A DNA stretch of 64,000 bases. Origin: Haloferax namakaokahaiae (lineage in GTDB: Archaea > Halobacteriota > Halobacteria > Halobacteriales > Haloferacaceae). Location: assembly GCF_042663225.1 (NCBI RefSeq), contig NZ_JBHTAA010000001.1, positions 558,001 to 622,000 on the forward strand, in the 5' to 3' direction. The notes below the pieces were generated by a model, which saw nothing but the letters and a program-made list of their open reading frames with translations, searched no databases and was not told where the DNA came from. Made by a program: the position numbers and the translations under genes. Positions 62,531-64,000 of this stretch are shown here, in pieces. Within the stretch, counting starts at the first letter, position 1. Each line of letters opens with the position of its first letter.

Positions 62531-64000
62531 TCATCCGTTTTCGGTGAGTAGCTCTCGGGCCTTCTTGACTGCTCCCGACCGGCCGAAGATAGTCACGTGG
62601 TCGCCCTTTCGAAGGACCGTCTCCTGTGTGGGGACGATAAACTCCGTATCACGCTTGATGAGGACGAGAACTGCCTGGTCAGGGAGGTCGATTGCGTCGA
62701 TCGTCTCGCCATCGACGATATCCGAGATGACCGTCTCCTCGGCGAACTTCTGTCGGTGGTGGGTCGTCTCACGCCACTCTGACAGCGTCGGCAGTGCGAC
62801 CAACTCTTCGATTCCGTTCACGGTTGCTGCCGTCGGCGTGAGCGTCGAGACGCCGATATCGTTGAACGCCGCGGCTTTGGTCTGGTCGTTCACGAGCGAG
62901 ATGAGTACCTCGACATCGAACGTGGACCGTGCGATTTGACACGCGAGGACGTTCACCGCGTCGTCTTTCGTGGCCGCGATAAGCATCTCTGCGTTCCGTG
63001 CGCCTGCTTTTTCCAGGGTGTCGGTATCTGTTCCATCGCCGCGAACGACCGAATAGCCGGCGGCCTGGAGGGACGAGACGACGTTGTCGTCTCGTTCGAC
63101 GATGACGGGGTTCTCGCCTCGTTCGTCGAGGTTGTCTGCGAGCAGTCGTGCGACGTCGCCGCCGCCGATGATGAGTGTTGTCATGGGAACGATGTTGAGT
63201 GAACGCGCGATGAGCGGTGCGCCGCCCGCTTCGGTGACGACGGTCACCAGAATGACCAGAAAGACGAGGTTCACGACGCTCGTCGCGTTCGCCACGCCCG
63301 CCGAACTGAGTTGCAGCGAGAAGAGCGTCGCCGTCGCCGCGGGAATGATGCCCCGCGGCCCGATAGCCGCGATGAACGCACGCTGGTTCAGCGAGAACTC
63401 CGAATCGTACGTCGAGACGAAGACGGCGAGCGGTCGAATCACGAACATGGCGATGAGGACGACGCCGACCCCGGCAAGACCGAGTTCGACGATATTCTCG
63501 AACTGGATGAGCGCCGCGAGGACGATGTAGACCGCGCTGAGGATGATGTTCGAAATCGTGCCGTTAAATCCGGCAATCTCGTCACGAAACGGGATGTCGA
63601 TGTTCCCCATCGCCAAGCCCGCGACGGCAACCGAGACGACGCCCGCTTCGGTGGCGAACTGACTGGCGACGGTGTAACTCAGCAGTGCGGCGGCGAGGAC
63701 GACGATTCGTGAGTCTCTGACCGAGTTGCTGAACCGCCGGAGGACGAACGCGAGGGCGAACACCGTCACCAGTCCGAACAGCACACCGATTGCGACTTGG
63801 CTGACGAAGTCTGCGACGATATCTCCCTCTCCGGTCACGCTAATCGACCCGATTACTATCGAGAAGACGACCGCACCCAACACGGACGCGACGGGGTCGT
63901 TGACGATGCCTTCGGTTTCGAGGATGCTCGAAACTTTCTCCGGGACGGAAATCTGCTCCAAGACGGGCGTGATGACCGTCGGCCCGGTGGCGACGAGGAG
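62531..64000 (-). CDS. Cation:proton antiporter with TrkA-N/TrkA-C domains (partial)
   Basis: 490 codons are visible; the frame runs off the right edge, so the N-terminal TM segments are missing. The exchanger part has ATGPTVITPVLEQI, GIVNDPVASVLGAVVF and SLNQRAFIAAIGPRGIIPAA, the CPA1 signature of NhaP-type Na+(K+)/H+ antiporters. An RCK domain follows (TLIIGGGDVARLLADNLDER, with IVERDDN), then a TrkA-C domain (PDQAVLVLIKRDTEFIVPTQ, VLRKGDHVTIFGR). The regulatory domains bind nucleotides or ions. Salt and pH balance is the likely role. Confidence 0.92.
   Translation of the reverse strand, partial: LLVATGPTVITPVLEQISVPEKVSSILETEGIVNDPVASVLGAVVFSIVIGSISVTGEGDIVADFVSQVAIGVLFGLVTVFALAFVLRRFSNSVRDSRIVVLAAALLSYTVASQFATEAGVVSVAVAGLAMGNIDIPFRDEIAGFNGTISNIILSAVYIVLAALIQFENIVELGLAGVGVVLIAMFVIRPLAVFVSTYDSEFSLNQRAFIAAIGPRGIIPAATATLFSLQLSSAGVANATSVVNLVFLVILVTVVTEAGGAPLIARSLNIVPMTTLIIGGGDVARLLADNLDERGENPVIVERDDNVVSSLQAAGYSVVRGDGTDTDTLEKAGARNAEMLIAATKDDAVNVLACQIARSTFDVEVLISLVNDQTKAAAFNDIGVSTLTPTAATVNGIEELVALPTLSEWRETTHHRQKFAEETVISDIVDGETIDAIDLPDQAVLVLIKRDTEFIVPTQETVLRKGDHVTIFGRSGAVKKARELLTENG

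Overview
The window is haloarchaeal chromosome, most likely Haloferax or a close relative. It is GC-rich with acidic proteins. Start codons are ATG or GTG, usually with a TATA-like element about 25-30 bases upstream and no leader. Lineage-specific families include MptA, HalOD1, TrmB, archaeal DnaG, DUF92, the LWR-salt protein and the HFX_2341-type regulator. Nothing was searched against a database; family names come from motif recognition, and DUF numbers are recalled rather than verified.

Layout. 1-6000: carB (N-terminal half, running off the left edge), an S66 LD-carboxypeptidase, small conserved and membrane proteins, an Eis-type acetyltransferase and an SUI1-type factor. 6000-8640: an AT-richer patch with micro-proteins, a rhomboid protease, an orphan membrane protein and tRNA-Ile. 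8800-19600: FxsA, a DUF255 thioredoxin-domain protein, a TrmB regulator, MptA (pterin synthesis), a flavoprotein reductase, an ArsR-like regulator, and a TetR/MATE efflux operon with a visible operator. 19700-28400: an amine-oxidase-like flavoprotein, a sensor kinase, ThrB, a universal stress protein, PdxS, a DUF1405 membrane protein, an enolase-superfamily protein and a CARF-like HFX_2341 regulator. 28400-31700: an accessory stretch of small regulatory and membrane genes. It is bounded by a 26-base direct repeat derived from the 5' end of the CARF-like gene, and is followed by a strongly AT-rich orphan gene. 31700-42800: isochorismatase/YqcI pair, SSS symporter with DUF3311 partner, sugar isomerase, DnaG with a structured leader, DUF92, and two cis-prenyltransferase relatives flanking a serpin lipoprotein. 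42800-47400: siroheme-dependent heme synthesis (fused AhbA-AhbB, precorrin-2 dehydrogenase, HemA), then pterin dehydratase, LWR-salt protein and a HAD phosphatase. 47400-54100: a HalOD1 response regulator, tandem moeA genes, Hsp20, an ABC1 kinase and DUF5518. 54100-57700: aIF5A, agmatinase, an anomalous tRNA-like element, Nif3 and deoxyhypusine synthase. 57700-64000: envelope and unknown proteins, a FemAB-like transferase and a proton antiporter running off the right edge.

Three groups of genes appear to work together: the hypusine group (aIF5A, deoxyhypusine synthase, agmatinase), the heme operon, and the TetR/MATE pair. The most interesting leads are the complementary degeneration of the two cis-prenyltransferase homologues, the repeat-bounded accessory stretch beside the CARF-like regulator, and the tRNA-like element with an abnormal anticodon region. 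I see no rRNA, CRISPR array, insertion sequence or integrase.
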